Below, piece after piece: positions 8,959 through 17,728 of a stretch of DNA of 64,000 bases; the stretch's first letter is position 1, and the number at the start of each line of letters is the position of its first letter. Position numbers and translations under genes: made by a program. This stretch comes from Clostridium sp. 1001271st1 H5 (GTDB lineage Bacteria > Bacillota > Clostridia > Lachnospirales > Lachnospiraceae). The notes beneath the pieces are model-generated. The model made no database searches. It saw only the letters and a program-made list of their open reading frames with translations, and was not told the DNA's origin. Where the stretch lies: contig NZ_SPHO01000004.1 of the NCBI RefSeq assembly GCF_005845215.1, positions 310,001-374,000 of the forward strand, in the 5' to 3' direction.

Positions 8959-10289
8959 TTCCTGTTCCTCTTTCCGTTTGCTGCATGTATCCCTGCCGTC
9001 ATACCGCTGGACCAGGCAAACTGCAGGTTGTATCCGCCGCAGATTCCGTCCACATCCAGAAGTTCTCCTGCCAGATACAGATTATCGTGAAGTCTGGATT
9101 CCATGGTGGATGCATCTACCTCCCTGGTATCCACGCCGCCGCAGCACACCTGGGCATTGGCAAAGGGATTCACCGACATGACAATGGCTTCATAGGTCTT
9201 TATCTGTTCCAGAAGCAGTTTCAGCTGTCTGGAAGACAATTCCCCTGCTTTCCGGGAGGATTGAATGCCTGCCAGCTTAATGAGCACCAGAGCCAGTTTC
9301 TTGTTCAGCAGGCCTGTAAACAGTTCCTCCGCCGTCTTGTGGCCCAGAAGGGCTGCCCGCTTTTTAAGCAGCCCAAAAGCCTCGCCGTCATCCCAGGACG
9401 GCATAAAGTCCACCAAAGCAGTGACCTTTTTTCCCTGGTCCAGGGCCCTGGCCGCAAAGCGGCTGACCTGGAATACCGGGATGCCGGACAGGCCGTAGTC
9501 TGTCAGCTGCAGTTCCCCCCTGTCCTGGGCCAGCAGTTCATTGGCCGCCATAAGCTTTACCCTGGCATCCGTACGGATACCCGCCATCTGCCTGTACATA
9601 TTTCCCTGGCACCGCAGCTGCACCAGGGCGGGAAGCGGCTTGATTACCCGGTGCCCCAGCATCTTTGCCAGCTCATATCCGCTTCCGTCCGAGCCGGTGG
9701 ACGGGGCCGCCTTGGAGCCGGCCGCCAGGATGACCGCATCTGCATCCAATACGCCCTGGTCCGTGTACACTTTGTAGCGGACCCTGCCGCCGGCTGGCTG
9801 GTTGGAATCCTCCTCCACCTTTACTGATTTTTTGGCTTTATTTTTGAATTCTTCGCCCACTTTTCCATCTTTATTCCCATCAACCGGCACTATCTTCTCC
9901 ACATTACAAGAAAGCAGCACCACCACGCCCAGGCGCTCCACCTCACAGCGGAGCACGTCCAGCACTGCGGATGCCTGGTCCGAATTGGGATAGATATATC
10001 CGTTCCTGTCCTTTGGCTCTATTCCAAGACCTTTGAAAAATGCCAGGGTCTCGTCCACCCCAAAGCCCCGGATGACCTCCATGGGAAACCCCTCCTGGCC
10101 GCAGCGGTAACAGTCCGCCTCCATCCTAAGGTTGGTCAGGTTGCACCTGCCGTTGCCTGTGGACAGGATTTTCTTTCCCACACGGTCCATGTGTTCCACA
10201 ATAGTCACGTCAGCCCCGCTGCCGGCCGCGCCAATGGCAGCAACCAGTCCTGAGGCCCCGCCTCCTATGATGACGATTCGTCTTCTCAT
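8955..10289 (-). CDS. NAD(P)/FAD-dependent oxidoreductase (BaiN/HI0933-like flavoprotein)
   Basis: 444 residues. The N-terminal dinucleotide site IIGGGASGLVAAIGAA is followed by the family signature KKILSTGNGRCNLTN. The C-terminus has ICGGYNLQFAWSSGMTAG, which closes the FAD pocket. The family includes BaiN, proposed to act in bile-acid dehydroxylation, but most members have no known substrate and there are no bai genes nearby, so I do not assign that role. About residues 160-180 carry a lysine-rich insertion. Coupled by a four-base overlap to the next flavoprotein. Confidence 0.88.
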   Translation of the reverse strand: MRRRIVIIGGGASGLVAAIGAAGSGADVTIVEHMDRVGKKILSTGNGRCNLTNLRMEADCYRCGQEGFPMEVIRGFGVDETLAFFKGLGIEPKDRNGYIYPNSDQASAVLDVLRCEVERLGVVVLLSCNVEKIVPVDGNKDGKVGEEFKNKAKKSVKVEEDSNQPAGGRVRYKVYTDQGVLDADAVILAAGSKAAPSTGSDGSGYELAKMLGHRVIKPLPALVQLRCQGNMYRQMAGIRTDARVKLMAANELLAQDRGELQLTDYGLSGIPVFQVSRFAARALDQGKKVTALVDFMPSWDDGEAFGLLKKRAALLGHKTAEELFTGLLNKKLALVLIKLAGIQSSRKAGELSSRQLKLLLEQIKTYEAIVMSVNPFANAQVCCGGVDTREVDASTMESRLHDNLYLAGELLDVDGICGGYNLQFAWSSGMTAGIHAANGKRNRK

Positions 10290-10424
10290 GATTTATCCAA
10301 AGCTCCTTATCCTGCTCTTAAGTTTACACCCCATTTTATATGTTTTTCCGTGACATTTCAACTGTTTCCTGTTATTTACGGCGCCTATTTACAGGATTGG
10401 ACCGCATACAATCCTGGATTCTGC

Positions 10425-10460
10425 AAAAAGGACCGGATTCCCAACGTGGAAATCCAGTCC
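10425..10460 (-). terminator. Terminator of the SAO minus operon
   Basis: Minus strand: an imperfect stem (about 10430-10460, arms GGACTGGATTTCC and GGAATCCGGTCC) is followed directly by TTTTT. It lies about 70 bases beyond the molybdopterin oxidoreductase stop and separates this operon from the flavoprotein pair. Confidence 0.75.
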
Positions 10461-10527
10461 CTCTGATTTATATCCGGCCTTTTGCTGTTTACGTTTCACT
10501 CTGTCCGTGCAGACGCCGCGCCATCTG

Positions 10528-12609
10528 TCAATCCTGAATCCGGGATTTGCTGATTCTGCACGGAATGGCCTTAAAAGCAGGAAAACCGGATACCTCATCC
10601 CTGATTTTCATGCTGTTTACATCATTGATATTGCCCTCTCTCCACTCCTTTGAATGATAGCTGCTTCCGCCCCCCGAAAACACATGGATTGTCCCCGGAT
10701 GCATGGGCGTGATTCTGGCCCGGAACCGCTTTGTACCAAAGGCAGTCTCCACATCCACTTTGCATCCGTCTTCTATACCCATGCGTCCGGCGTCCGAAGG
10801 GTCAATATCTGCTGTTGGATATGGGTCAAGGACTGCCAGCGCCTCTATATTGGGGCCAAAGGAACTGTATCTGACCGGACTTCTGTTACCGCATGTCATG
10901 ACAAACTCAAATCCGTCTTTTAATCCCGCCACCCCGCTTATATCCTTATAAACAGGATATCCCGTATACCCCATATCCTCCAATAGCGTGGACGATATCT
11001 CAAACTTGCCGGAGGGGGTGGGGAATCCCTTCCCGCCGTCGGCCCTGAGTTCACCTGTCTCATATTTCCTGTAGGTCCGCTTCTTTTCAAGTACAATGCC
11101 CTCGGGATGCTCTTTCAGCCGCTTAAAAAGGGCTTCCCTGCCTTTAAAGGCCCGTTCATAGAGCTCTTCCTTATTCTTCGGGAATGCATCCGGCCTGCCC
11201 ATATATTCCGCCAGCTGCTGGTAAATGAACACATCCGCCTTTGCTTCCCCTACAGGCCCGATTATCTGTTCCCTCAGACGTATGCCGCCCGGATATTCGC
11301 AGAATGAATCATTTTCCCACAGCGTGGTGGCGGGCAATACCACATCCGCATACCTTGCATCCTCAGTCATAAAGCGGTCCAGGACCACCATGAAATCCAG
11401 TTTCCTGTATACCTGGCGCCACAGCTCCTGTTCCGGGTAGGAAATGGCAGGTGATGCCGCCCGGATTAAAAGTCCTCTGACCGGATACGGCTCACCGTGA
11501 AGCACTGCATTGGGGAATTCCATGAACTGGCCGCATCCGGTCAGGGCATAGAATACCGGGTATTTATCCGCCCCAACAGGCATGATTTCCTGCTTTGGCG
11601 CCGGTTTTACAGTGGGAATTGCGGACCCGTTAATATAGATGCCGCCCTCCACATCCACCTTGCCTGTTATGGCCCACAGAATCTGGATGGCGCGGTTATT
11701 CTGCACTCCGCTGAGCTGATATTCCAGCCCGGTATATGAAACAAGGCTTATCTTCTCCGTTGAGACAAACAGCCGGGTAAGCTCCTCTATGGTCTGAACC
11801 GGTATTCCGCAGTACTTTGAAAGCCGGCCAACGGACAGGGTATCCAGGTACGCTTTATAAGCTTCAAATCCTCTGGTATAATTCTTTACAAACCCTTCGT
11901 CGTACAGATGTCTCTCCAGTATCAGCTTTGTCATGGCCATTGCAAGGGCCCCGTCGGCTCCTGGGATGATTGGCACCCATATATCAGCCATTTCTCCCAT
12001 CCCTGCCTTGCATGGGTCTATGACAACCAGTTTCGCACCCCGTTTCTTTGCATCCGCAATGGCCCGGTAGGCGGACAGCGGACCGGAATCCGTCTTTGGG
12101 TTTTTACCCCAGCAAAAAATGATTTCACTGTGCCCGATATCTTTTACCAGCATGGCCTCTGTGACGCCATAGGTGGTCAGGGGCGTGAACACGCAGGAGG
12201 AGGTATTGCAGATGGAGCCCGGCCCCATATCGTTGGGCGAGCCGAACACCCGGAACAGACCTGCATTTGCACACATACTGTCTTCCAGCCCGCTCCCGCC
12301 GTAATAGCTGGCCAGTGCCTCAGGCCCATGTTCCCTGATTATATCCAGAAACCCCCTGGCCGCATATGTAAGGGCCTCATCCCATGTGGCGCGGCGGAAG
12401 GTTCCTTCTCCTTTTTCCCCGCACCGAATCAGAGGATGCAGTATCCTTTTATGGCTGTACACAATTTCCGGCGATTTCTTCCCACGGGGACAGACCCGTC
12501 CCCTGGGGGATTGGGAATCCGCCTCCACCTTTACAAGCTTTCCGGATTCCAGGGTTGCCACTATATCACATTTATTGTGGCACATCCCGCATACACCTCT
12601 TTTTTCCAT
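10528..12609 (-). CDS. Molybdopterin-dependent oxidoreductase (DMSO reductase superfamily)
   Basis: 693 residues from the ATG at 12609, which has AGGGG ten bases upstream; the GTG at 12618 lies too near that site. The N-terminus CGMCHNKCDI...GRVCPRGK binds a [4Fe-4S] cluster. Then come the bis-MGD domains (WDEALTYAARGFLDI, FCWGKNPKTDSG) and a C-terminal MGD-binding domain (TCGNRSPVRYSSFGPN). No Tat signal is seen, so it is probably cytoplasmic. The substrate is unknown. It begins 17 bases after the MerB-like selenoprotein and is likely co-transcribed with it; a redox role in the organometal pathway is possible but unproven. Confidence 0.88.
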   Translation of the reverse strand: MEKRGVCGMCHNKCDIVATLESGKLVKVEADSQSPRGRVCPRGKKSPEIVYSHKRILHPLIRCGEKGEGTFRRATWDEALTYAARGFLDIIREHGPEALASYYGGSGLEDSMCANAGLFRVFGSPNDMGPGSICNTSSCVFTPLTTYGVTEAMLVKDIGHSEIIFCWGKNPKTDSGPLSAYRAIADAKKRGAKLVVIDPCKAGMGEMADIWVPIIPGADGALAMAMTKLILERHLYDEGFVKNYTRGFEAYKAYLDTLSVGRLSKYCGIPVQTIEELTRLFVSTEKISLVSYTGLEYQLSGVQNNRAIQILWAITGKVDVEGGIYINGSAIPTVKPAPKQEIMPVGADKYPVFYALTGCGQFMEFPNAVLHGEPYPVRGLLIRAASPAISYPEQELWRQVYRKLDFMVVLDRFMTEDARYADVVLPATTLWENDSFCEYPGGIRLREQIIGPVGEAKADVFIYQQLAEYMGRPDAFPKNKEELYERAFKGREALFKRLKEHPEGIVLEKKRTYRKYETGELRADGGKGFPTPSGKFEISSTLLEDMGYTGYPVYKDISGVAGLKDGFEFVMTCGNRSPVRYSSFGPNIEALAVLDPYPTADIDPSDAGRMGIEDGCKVDVETAFGTKRFRARITPMHPGTIHVFSGGGSSYHSKEWREGNINDVNSMKIRDEVSGFPAFKAIPCRISKSRIQD

Positions 12610-12626
12610 CCCAGTCACACCCCTTT

Positions 12627-13256
12627 TTATACAAGGAACGTCTCCCTTGCTTCCTTTACTGCAAGGCTGATATCTGCTTTGATTACCTTTTCCATATCAA
12701 GCCCCATATCATGTGCATATTCGTCAAACTCGTTCTCCGTACAGAAGAAATTCATGGCGTTTCAGCACGAACCTGCCCAGTTGGTTATCTCCTCCAGACA
12801 GAAGGAGAGCGCATATAAGCCTTCAGGCCGATGTTTTGCGCACTCCCCGTTTTTCATTTCCACATACACATCATTTCCGCATACACAGCAGGATGAATGA
12901 ATCTGCGTATCCTCATGAAACGTAAACGTGGCTCCAATGGCATCTATGGCGCACATGGCCGAGAATTCCCTGCCATCGGCAAGTGTGACGCGGTGCGCAG
13001 TGGGCAGTGCGGATACCGGATAAATGAAGTTGATGTTCCCCTCCTCATCCGCGGAAAAACCATCCCTGGAGTGAAGGACATCCAAAATGTCCTCAAATTC
13101 ATCCTTGCCGGAAAGGCTTATTCCCTTTAGTGCCTCATACCCGTCCTGTTTCATATGAAAGGGCCTCTTATTATCAATTATGAAGTTCATGATGGCAATA
13201 CGTACCTCATTCTGCTTTTCATTAAACTTTGCCTGAACATTCTGTCCCAAATCCAT
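12627..13256 (-). CDS. saoL: MerB-like organometal lyase, selenocysteine-containing
   Basis: Reads as one 209-residue protein if the TGA at 12762-12764 codes for selenocysteine (residue 165). Alkylmercury lyase MerB is about 212 residues and cleaves carbon-mercury bonds with two Cys and one Asp. Here Cys102 and Asp105 in MCAIDAIG match the MerB CxxD pair, and SCUNAMNFF (Cys164-Sec165) falls where MerB has its second catalytic Cys-Cys followed by HFF. About 44 residues continue in frame after the TGA and end at a TAA just before the next gene. Other seen features: HSSCCVCG around 120. I recall this family as SaoL. Confidence 0.87.
12733..12749 (-). promoter_or_regulatory. SECIS-like hairpin in saoL
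   Basis: Twelve bases after the TGA, the message can form a 6-bp stem (TTCTTC with GGAGAA, one G-U pair) with loop TGTAC. Bacterial SECIS elements are short hairpins at this distance from the UGA. Predicted by eye only. Confidence 0.5.
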
Positions 13257-13282
13257 ACATCCTCTCTTGTGCTTGTTTTTTC

Positions 13283-14647
13283 TTAATGTTTATGGTCGCT
13301 CTGTCCGGCCGTTGTCTCTGCCGCTTTCTCAGCCGCTTTCTCAGCCGCCTGCTCCGCCGCCTTTTTATCACGCGCTTCCTGCTCCGCCTTCAGCTGTGCC
13401 TCATGGCCTTCCGCTGCCTTTGCAGCATCCTGTGCAAGCTGCTCGTCCGTGATGTGGTCAATTTCCATTGCCTTTTTCAGCCAGTCCTCGTACTCCATTC
13501 CCAAGGGGAAATTCTTATCCAAATCAATGGACTGCGCGAACACATCAAAGCTTCCCAGATTGGCCTTTTCCACCCACTCCGGCTGGCAGAACTCTTCCAG
13601 CGTGTCAAGGCTTGTCCTCTGTTCCGGGTCAATATTGAATTTGTCATACTGGGCGAAACGGTTTTTGATATTATCCTCGCTGAATTCCCATGTAATGGTG
13701 CGTCCTTCTTTTACGCATTTCATGTACATGGTTCTGAGTCCGACAATCTGCGTGGTGCCAAATGTATCCGCAAAAATCATGGATGCATTGTACGGGTGAA
13801 GATACATATACTGTATGGCAAGCCCGTGAGCCAGTACAAGTCTCTTGGCCAGTTCTTCATGTTCCTTGGCAAAATCCTGCTGCATTGCATATACGCAGCA
13901 CATACCCCATCCTGTTTCCTTATCAGAGGAGATATCAGCTCCCCATCCTGTACACATAATATGTCCGATACCTTCGGACTCTGCCTGTGAGGCATAGGGG
14001 TCTCAGCAGGTAAAGGCAGCCAGCTGACCTGCCTTCATCGCTATCAGTGCATCGGACGAACCCATGGAGATAGCTTCGTATTCCCCGTCTGCCGGGTCCG
14101 GGGACAAGCCCAGTTCCTCCGCCCATGTGTGCCACTCCGGACGGTATTTAACGCTCTCGCCTCCGATGGCAAGCTTCTGTCCCTTAAGCTGCTCCGGGTC
14201 GGTAATATCATTGCTCACAACCAGATACCGGGAACCTCCCAGATGGTTCGCAGCCGCCATATAAAGCGGTGCTCCGTTCTTGGATGCGTCAATGGCGCTG
14301 TCAATTCCCAGATACCCGACATCCATTTCACCTGAAGACATGGCCTCTGCAATCTTGCCTGTCTTCGTAATATTGACCTTCAGTCCCAGGGCGTCATAGA
14401 TTCCCGCTCCCTGCCCCACAAGCGCCGCCACCATGTGGTCGCAGTTGTTATATCCCATCTCCACCACAAAATCCTTATCCGCTGCCGGAATCTCGCCAAG
14501 TATATCCTTATATTTGGCGGCCTCCACAACAGGGTCATAGTCGGTGGAAACGGTCACACTTGTCTGAGTACTGTCCTTGCACCCCGCCAGCGCCGTTACC
14601 AGCACTCCGATTGCAAGGACGCTTGAAAACACTCTTTTCTTTTTCAT
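13283..14647 (-). CDS. ABC transporter substrate-binding lipoprotein, selenocysteine-containing
   Basis: 454 residues when the TGA at 14003-14005 is read as selenocysteine (residue 215). The N-terminus has a lipobox (LVTALAGC), so it is anchored to the outer face of the membrane. The fold resembles NMT1/SsuA-type binding proteins: GYLGIDSAIDASKNGAPLY, then LAIGGESVKY. At the break the frame reads AAFTC-U-DPYASQAE; related proteins have a xDPYA segment at this place. Cys214-Sec215 would make a soft-metal or thiol-reactive ligand pair. The C-terminus is a charged Lys/Ala/Glu coiled coil ending in DHKH. It fits the SaoB or SaoD family name; I cannot tell which. AAGGAG precedes the start. Confidence 0.87.
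13963..13994 (-). promoter_or_regulatory. SECIS-like hairpins after the TGA of the binding protein
   Basis: Two stems follow the TGA at 14003-14005. A near one has TGCCT/AGGCA with loop CAC (13982-13994). A better one lies 23 bases after the TGA: GTCCGA/TCGGAC with the 5-base loop AGGTA (13963-13979). The second has the spacing and G-containing loop expected of bacterial SECIS. By-eye prediction. Confidence 0.5.
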
Positions 14648-14673
14648 TTGTCCGCTCCTTCAATTATAAAGTA

Positions 14674-15519
14674 TTAATCCACTTTCCATTTTAAGAGGAT
14701 TGACTCAATCAGCAGCATCCCCTTGTCAATCACAAAGCCTATCAGTCCTGCAATAATCATGTACGCCATCATGACATCCGTCCTCATACGGCCTTGCGCC
14801 TCTACCATACAGTAACCGAACCCGGCACTCGTCGCGATGAACTCCGCTCATATGACGGACATCCATCCCGCGCTGATAGCCAGTCTTATGCCTGTAATCA
14901 CTCCCGGTAAGGCGCCCGGCATGATTACATCCCTGATTACGTCCCATGTGCTCGCACCCATGCTTCTCACTGCGTGGTAATAATCCCGGCTGATATCCTG
15001 TACTCCTGCAATCGTATTCAGGATAAGGGTAAATACCCCGCTGAAGGCAATCATAAAAATCGTAGGTCCGTCGCCCAGGCCAAACCATACAATGGAAAGG
15101 GGAACCCACGCCATAATCGGCACCTGGCGCAGGGAATTGATGAACGGCGCTATGGCTTTCATCAGTTTGGGGGAATACCCCATCAGCAGGCCTATGGGAA
15201 ATCCAATCAGACAGGCATACATGACGCCTGTCAGCACGCGTCTCATGGTTATTCCTATATTGCGCAGGACATATAAATCCCGAAGGCTGTCGAATACGCT
15301 GTAAACCACACTCTCTAAGGTAGGGAATATGAAAAAGTTATTCGTTATATGAGCGCCGAAAAACCATATGACCGCTATCACTGCCACGGCTGCAGGAGTA
15401 TAATAATTAAATCCTTCTCCCGACAGCTTTTTCCAGTTTCGCCTGTCCTGTCTTCTGACGCCCGTAATCATCCTGTTAACCTGCCTTTCCTGACTGTTAA
15501 GCTTATGCTTTTCCTCCAT
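14674..15519 (-). CDS. saoP: ABC transporter permease, selenocysteine-containing
   Basis: 281 residues when the TGA at 14848-14850 is selenocysteine (residue 224). It is an SsuC/TauC-type inner-membrane permease with about six hydrophobic segments; the EAA-like loop is seen as YYHAVRSMGASTWDVIRDVIMPGALPGVITG. The TGA falls in AGWMSVI-U-AEFIATSAGFGY, a stretch that is strongly conserved in the family (normally xxAE...GLG), so the downstream part is clearly the same protein. A Sec within the last transmembrane region could take part in passing a soft metal. The stop is just before the binding-protein gene. Family name as I recall: SaoP. Confidence 0.87.
14812..14828 (-). promoter_or_regulatory. 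SECIS-like hairpin in saoP
   Basis: Nineteen bases after the TGA, GTGCCG can pair with CGGTTAC (one G-U pair, one bulged T) around a GGTT loop. This is the weakest of the five candidate SECIS hairpins of the locus. Confidence 0.35.
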
Positions 15520-15816
15520 TTTTTCACCTCCTCACTGGTAATTTCTTCATAACGATATGAGTTTACCATGGCTTTTCAGAGATGTATAATAGTTAATCTC
15601 TATTCATTTTCCCCTGTCCATAGAATAAACAAATCCCCCTTTTTCCGCTATTTCCCACGCCATTTTTATAGGTATTTCCATCCTGAAACCAACGGAATTA
15701 TCTATGCCCCCGCCCTCATCCATACTATATTTCTATACGTGTTTCTTTCAGCCGCTTATTATGTTATAATTCCTCCGAATGGAAAAAAATACAAGTAAAA
15801 AAGGGGGAAAGCTGCC
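15520..15816. promoter_or_regulatory. Divergent promoter region of the SAO operons
   Basis: A 297-base gap between the two divergent selenoprotein operons. For the plus operon a TATAAT (15765-15770) stands 46 bases before saoT with a poor -35 near 15742. Towards the minus operon lies an inverted repeat AGAGAT/ATCTCT (15578-15583 and 15596-15601) enclosing a TATTAT-type -10 on the minus strand, a plausible operator. No MerR-type regulator gene is present in or beside the locus. Confidence 0.45.
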
Positions 15817-16074
15817 ATGAACAGACCATGTATTGAATACATTTGCGCATGTGCATGATGCGAGGTTTACATTGGGTTCGTTGAATCCTTAAAGAAAGAA
15901 TATGAAGGAAGGCTGGAAGTCGTCATATATAAAACCGGCAGAGACTTCGATTATATCAAGAAATACGGTGCGGTAACCAAAAGCATGCTGGTCATTAATG
16001 AATCCAGGGCCATAAAGAAATTAAGCCGTGAATCCATAACCGCGGCATTTGAGGAGGCAATACAATCTTGTTAA
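15817..16074 (+). CDS. saoT: Thioredoxin-like selenoprotein SaoT
   Basis: 85 residues read through the TGA at 15856-15858 as selenocysteine 14. It starts at the ATG at 15817 after AAGGGGGAAA. The N-terminus IEYICACAUCEVYIG holds Cys10, Cys12, Sec14 and Cys15, a thioredoxin-type redox or metal-binding site, followed by a small alpha/beta domain (RLEVVIYKTGRDFDYIK, SMLVINESRAIKK) of the redox-active thioredoxin-like small protein type. It would not be called by a standard gene finder because of the early TGA. It is the first gene of the plus operon, and its stop overlaps the start of saoE. Likely role: thiol/selenol handling of the metal in the cytoplasm. Confidence 0.85.
15874..15888 (+). promoter_or_regulatory. 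SECIS-like hairpin in saoT
   Basis: Fifteen bases after the TGA, GGGTTC (15874-15879) pairs with GAATCC (15883-15888), one G-U pair, leaving loop GTT or, if the last pair opens, CGTTG. Position and size fit a bacterial SECIS. Confidence 0.5.
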
Positions 16075-17177
16075 ATGAATTCTTTGCGTTTATCTTCCAT
16101 GTCTGTTACTCCGCACTTAATATGCTGAACAGTTCCTCGGTCTGGATGGTCATAAGCTTTGCCATTGCCGGAGCTTTACATGAATTTCTGAGCCCTGAAA
16201 AGATGAAAAAAAGCTCCATCTGTTCATCCAGGGTTTCCGGCGTATTCTGGGTCACTGTGTTCGGTATGCTGATTCCCATATGCAGCTGCGGAACCATACC
16301 CCTGGGAATCAGCCTGTACTATTCAGGCGCCTATCTGGGCCCCACACTGGCATTCATGACATCCTCCCCCATGATTAATCCCATTGCAGTGATTCTCTGC
16401 TGGGGACTTTTAGGAAAAGAAATTACCATTATATATGTAATCACCGGATTTGTGGCTCCCATGCTCATCGGTATGGTTGCAAACAGATTCGCAGGCAGCG
16501 AGCTTCATATGCCGGGTATCGGTGAACAGACCGGACAGCCCATAATCCTCCTGGAAGAGGAACCAGCCTCTTTTAAGGACAAGCTGCTGTCCGGACTGAA
16601 GTGGTCCTTTACCGAGCTGTCTGTCACCGTATGTAAATATGCGGTAAGCGGAATGCTCATTGCCGGCCTGATTTTCAATATATTCCCCCAGTCAGCCGTG
16701 CAGACCTATCTGGGGAATCCGGGAATCATCTCCCTTTTTGGAATCACGGTGGTGGCCGCCCTCATGTATGTGTGCGCGGTGGGTCATATCCCCTTTATCG
16801 CGGCCCTTGTGGCCAGCGGCGCTGCTCCCGGGGTCGCAATCACATTTTTAATGGCAGGCGCTTCCACTAATATACCGGAGCTGCTTACCATTCACCGGAC
16901 CATTGGAAAACGGGCCATGATTATGTACTTTTTCATGGTGACTGTCATTTCCAATATTGTGGGATACATCACAAACCAGCTGCTTATGCCCGGTTTTAAG
17001 CCTGTTCTGGATTTTGACGCCTCCCAGAAGACAATCCGGGCTGCCAATAAACTGATTTTCACTGCGCCCCTGTGGCTGAAATACCTGTGCAGCTTTGTCC
17101 TGGTTATCTATGCATGTGTGGCGCTGGCGCGAATCATAAAAAAACAGCTTGGCAGCCAGGCTGCTGAAATGGTTTAG
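16068..17177 (+). CDS. saoE: DUF318/COG0701-type permease, metal efflux transporter SaoE
   Basis: 369 residues with about eight to ten membrane segments and the two-repeat layout of the COG0701 (DUF318, ArsP-like) permeases. Repeat one has PICSCGTIPLGISLYYSGA (Cys72 and Cys74) with TSSPMINPIAV; repeat two has CAVGHIPFIAALVASGAAPG with MAGASTNIPELLTI. ArsP relatives export organic arsenicals, so export of a metal product fits. The start is a TTG at 16068 that overlaps saoT, preceded by GAGGAGG; the next ATG would cut into the first helix. A central loop (about 145-175) carries acidic residues. Confidence 0.87.
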   Translation: MLNEFFAFIFHVCYSALNMLNSSSVWMVISFAIAGALHEFLSPEKMKKSSICSSRVSGVFWVTVFGMLIPICSCGTIPLGISLYYSGAYLGPTLAFMTSSPMINPIAVILCWGLLGKEITIIYVITGFVAPMLIGMVANRFAGSELHMPGIGEQTGQPIILLEEEPASFKDKLLSGLKWSFTELSVTVCKYAVSGMLIAGLIFNIFPQSAVQTYLGNPGIISLFGITVVAALMYVCAVGHIPFIAALVASGAAPGVAITFLMAGASTNIPELLTIHRTIGKRAMIMYFFMVTVISNIVGYITNQLLMPGFKPVLDFDASQKTIRAANKLIFTAPLWLKYLCSFVLVIYACVALARIIKKQLGSQAAEMV

Positions 17178-17187
17178 GAGACGAATG

Positions 17188-17715
17188 ATGAGTAAAAAAA
17201 CAAAAAAGCTGACCCCATACAAACGGATTTCCCTGTACACCATCCTACTTTTATCCGTCTGCTTTCTTGCTTTTTCAGCCAGCAAATATCTCCGGAAGCA
17301 GACAGAAGAAACAAATACCGGACGCCGCAGACTGGCCTTTGCCCCTGCTGTGGAGGAGGACAACCAGGCTCTGCTTATCTTTAAAAAGGAGTTTCCCAAC
17401 CGGGAAATTTATCTGGCCTGTGAGGAGGATGTGACGGACGACGGGATACCTGACCTGCTTGTTATTTATAAAGAAGATTCCCTGGTCCGCTTCGTAACTG
17501 CCATTGGCCAGGACAGCGGCGGTTATGTTTATACCGACCCTATCCCTGCGCCCATTGAAAACCAGGGCATACAATTTAAGAACATAGACAATGAAGGCGA
17601 AATGGAATTTATCATCTCCGGTGAAAAAAACGGACAGGCCGGATATGCCATTTACCGCATCATCGACGGACAGCCAAAGGATTTATTCGGCGACGGCATG
17701 GATAACTGCTGTTGA
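17188..17715 (+). CDS. saoC: Membrane-anchored Cys-Cys-COOH protein SaoC
   Basis: 175 residues from the ATG at 17188 with AGGAG seven bases upstream. One N-terminal membrane anchor (about 13-30, ISLYTILLLSVCFLAF), then an exported domain, ending exactly in Asp-Asn-Cys-Cys at the carboxyl terminus. The family is named for this terminal Cys-Cys. Two vicinal cysteines at a free C-terminus could chelate a soft metal or pass it to a transporter. Its TGA is followed at once by the ribosome site of the next gene, so I take this TGA as a real stop. Confidence 0.85.
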   Translation: MSKKTKKLTPYKRISLYTILLLSVCFLAFSASKYLRKQTEETNTGRRRLAFAPAVEEDNQALLIFKKEFPNREIYLACEEDVTDDGIPDLLVIYKEDSLVRFVTAIGQDSGGYVYTDPIPAPIENQGIQFKNIDNEGEMEFIISGEKNGQAGYAIYRIIDGQPKDLFGDGMDNCC

Positions 17716-17728
17716 AAGGAGCATTCAT

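Noticed and set aside
8955-10289. Naming the BaiN-like flavoprotein as a bile-acid enzyme.
   Set aside because: The family is broad and no other bai genes are adjacent, so the role is not supported.
10490-10530. The TGA at the end of the molybdopterin oxidoreductase as selenocysteine.
   Set aside because: Only about 12 further codons follow with no conserved sequence, and the protein already has full family length.
15568-15798. A plus-strand ORF inside the SAO divergent region.
   Set aside because: No ribosome site, odd composition, and it would cover both promoters.
17713-17715. The TGA after the Cys-Cys of saoC as another selenocysteine.
   Set aside because: The next bases form the ribosome site of the following gene, which starts 13 bases on; the C-terminal Cys-Cys is the family feature.
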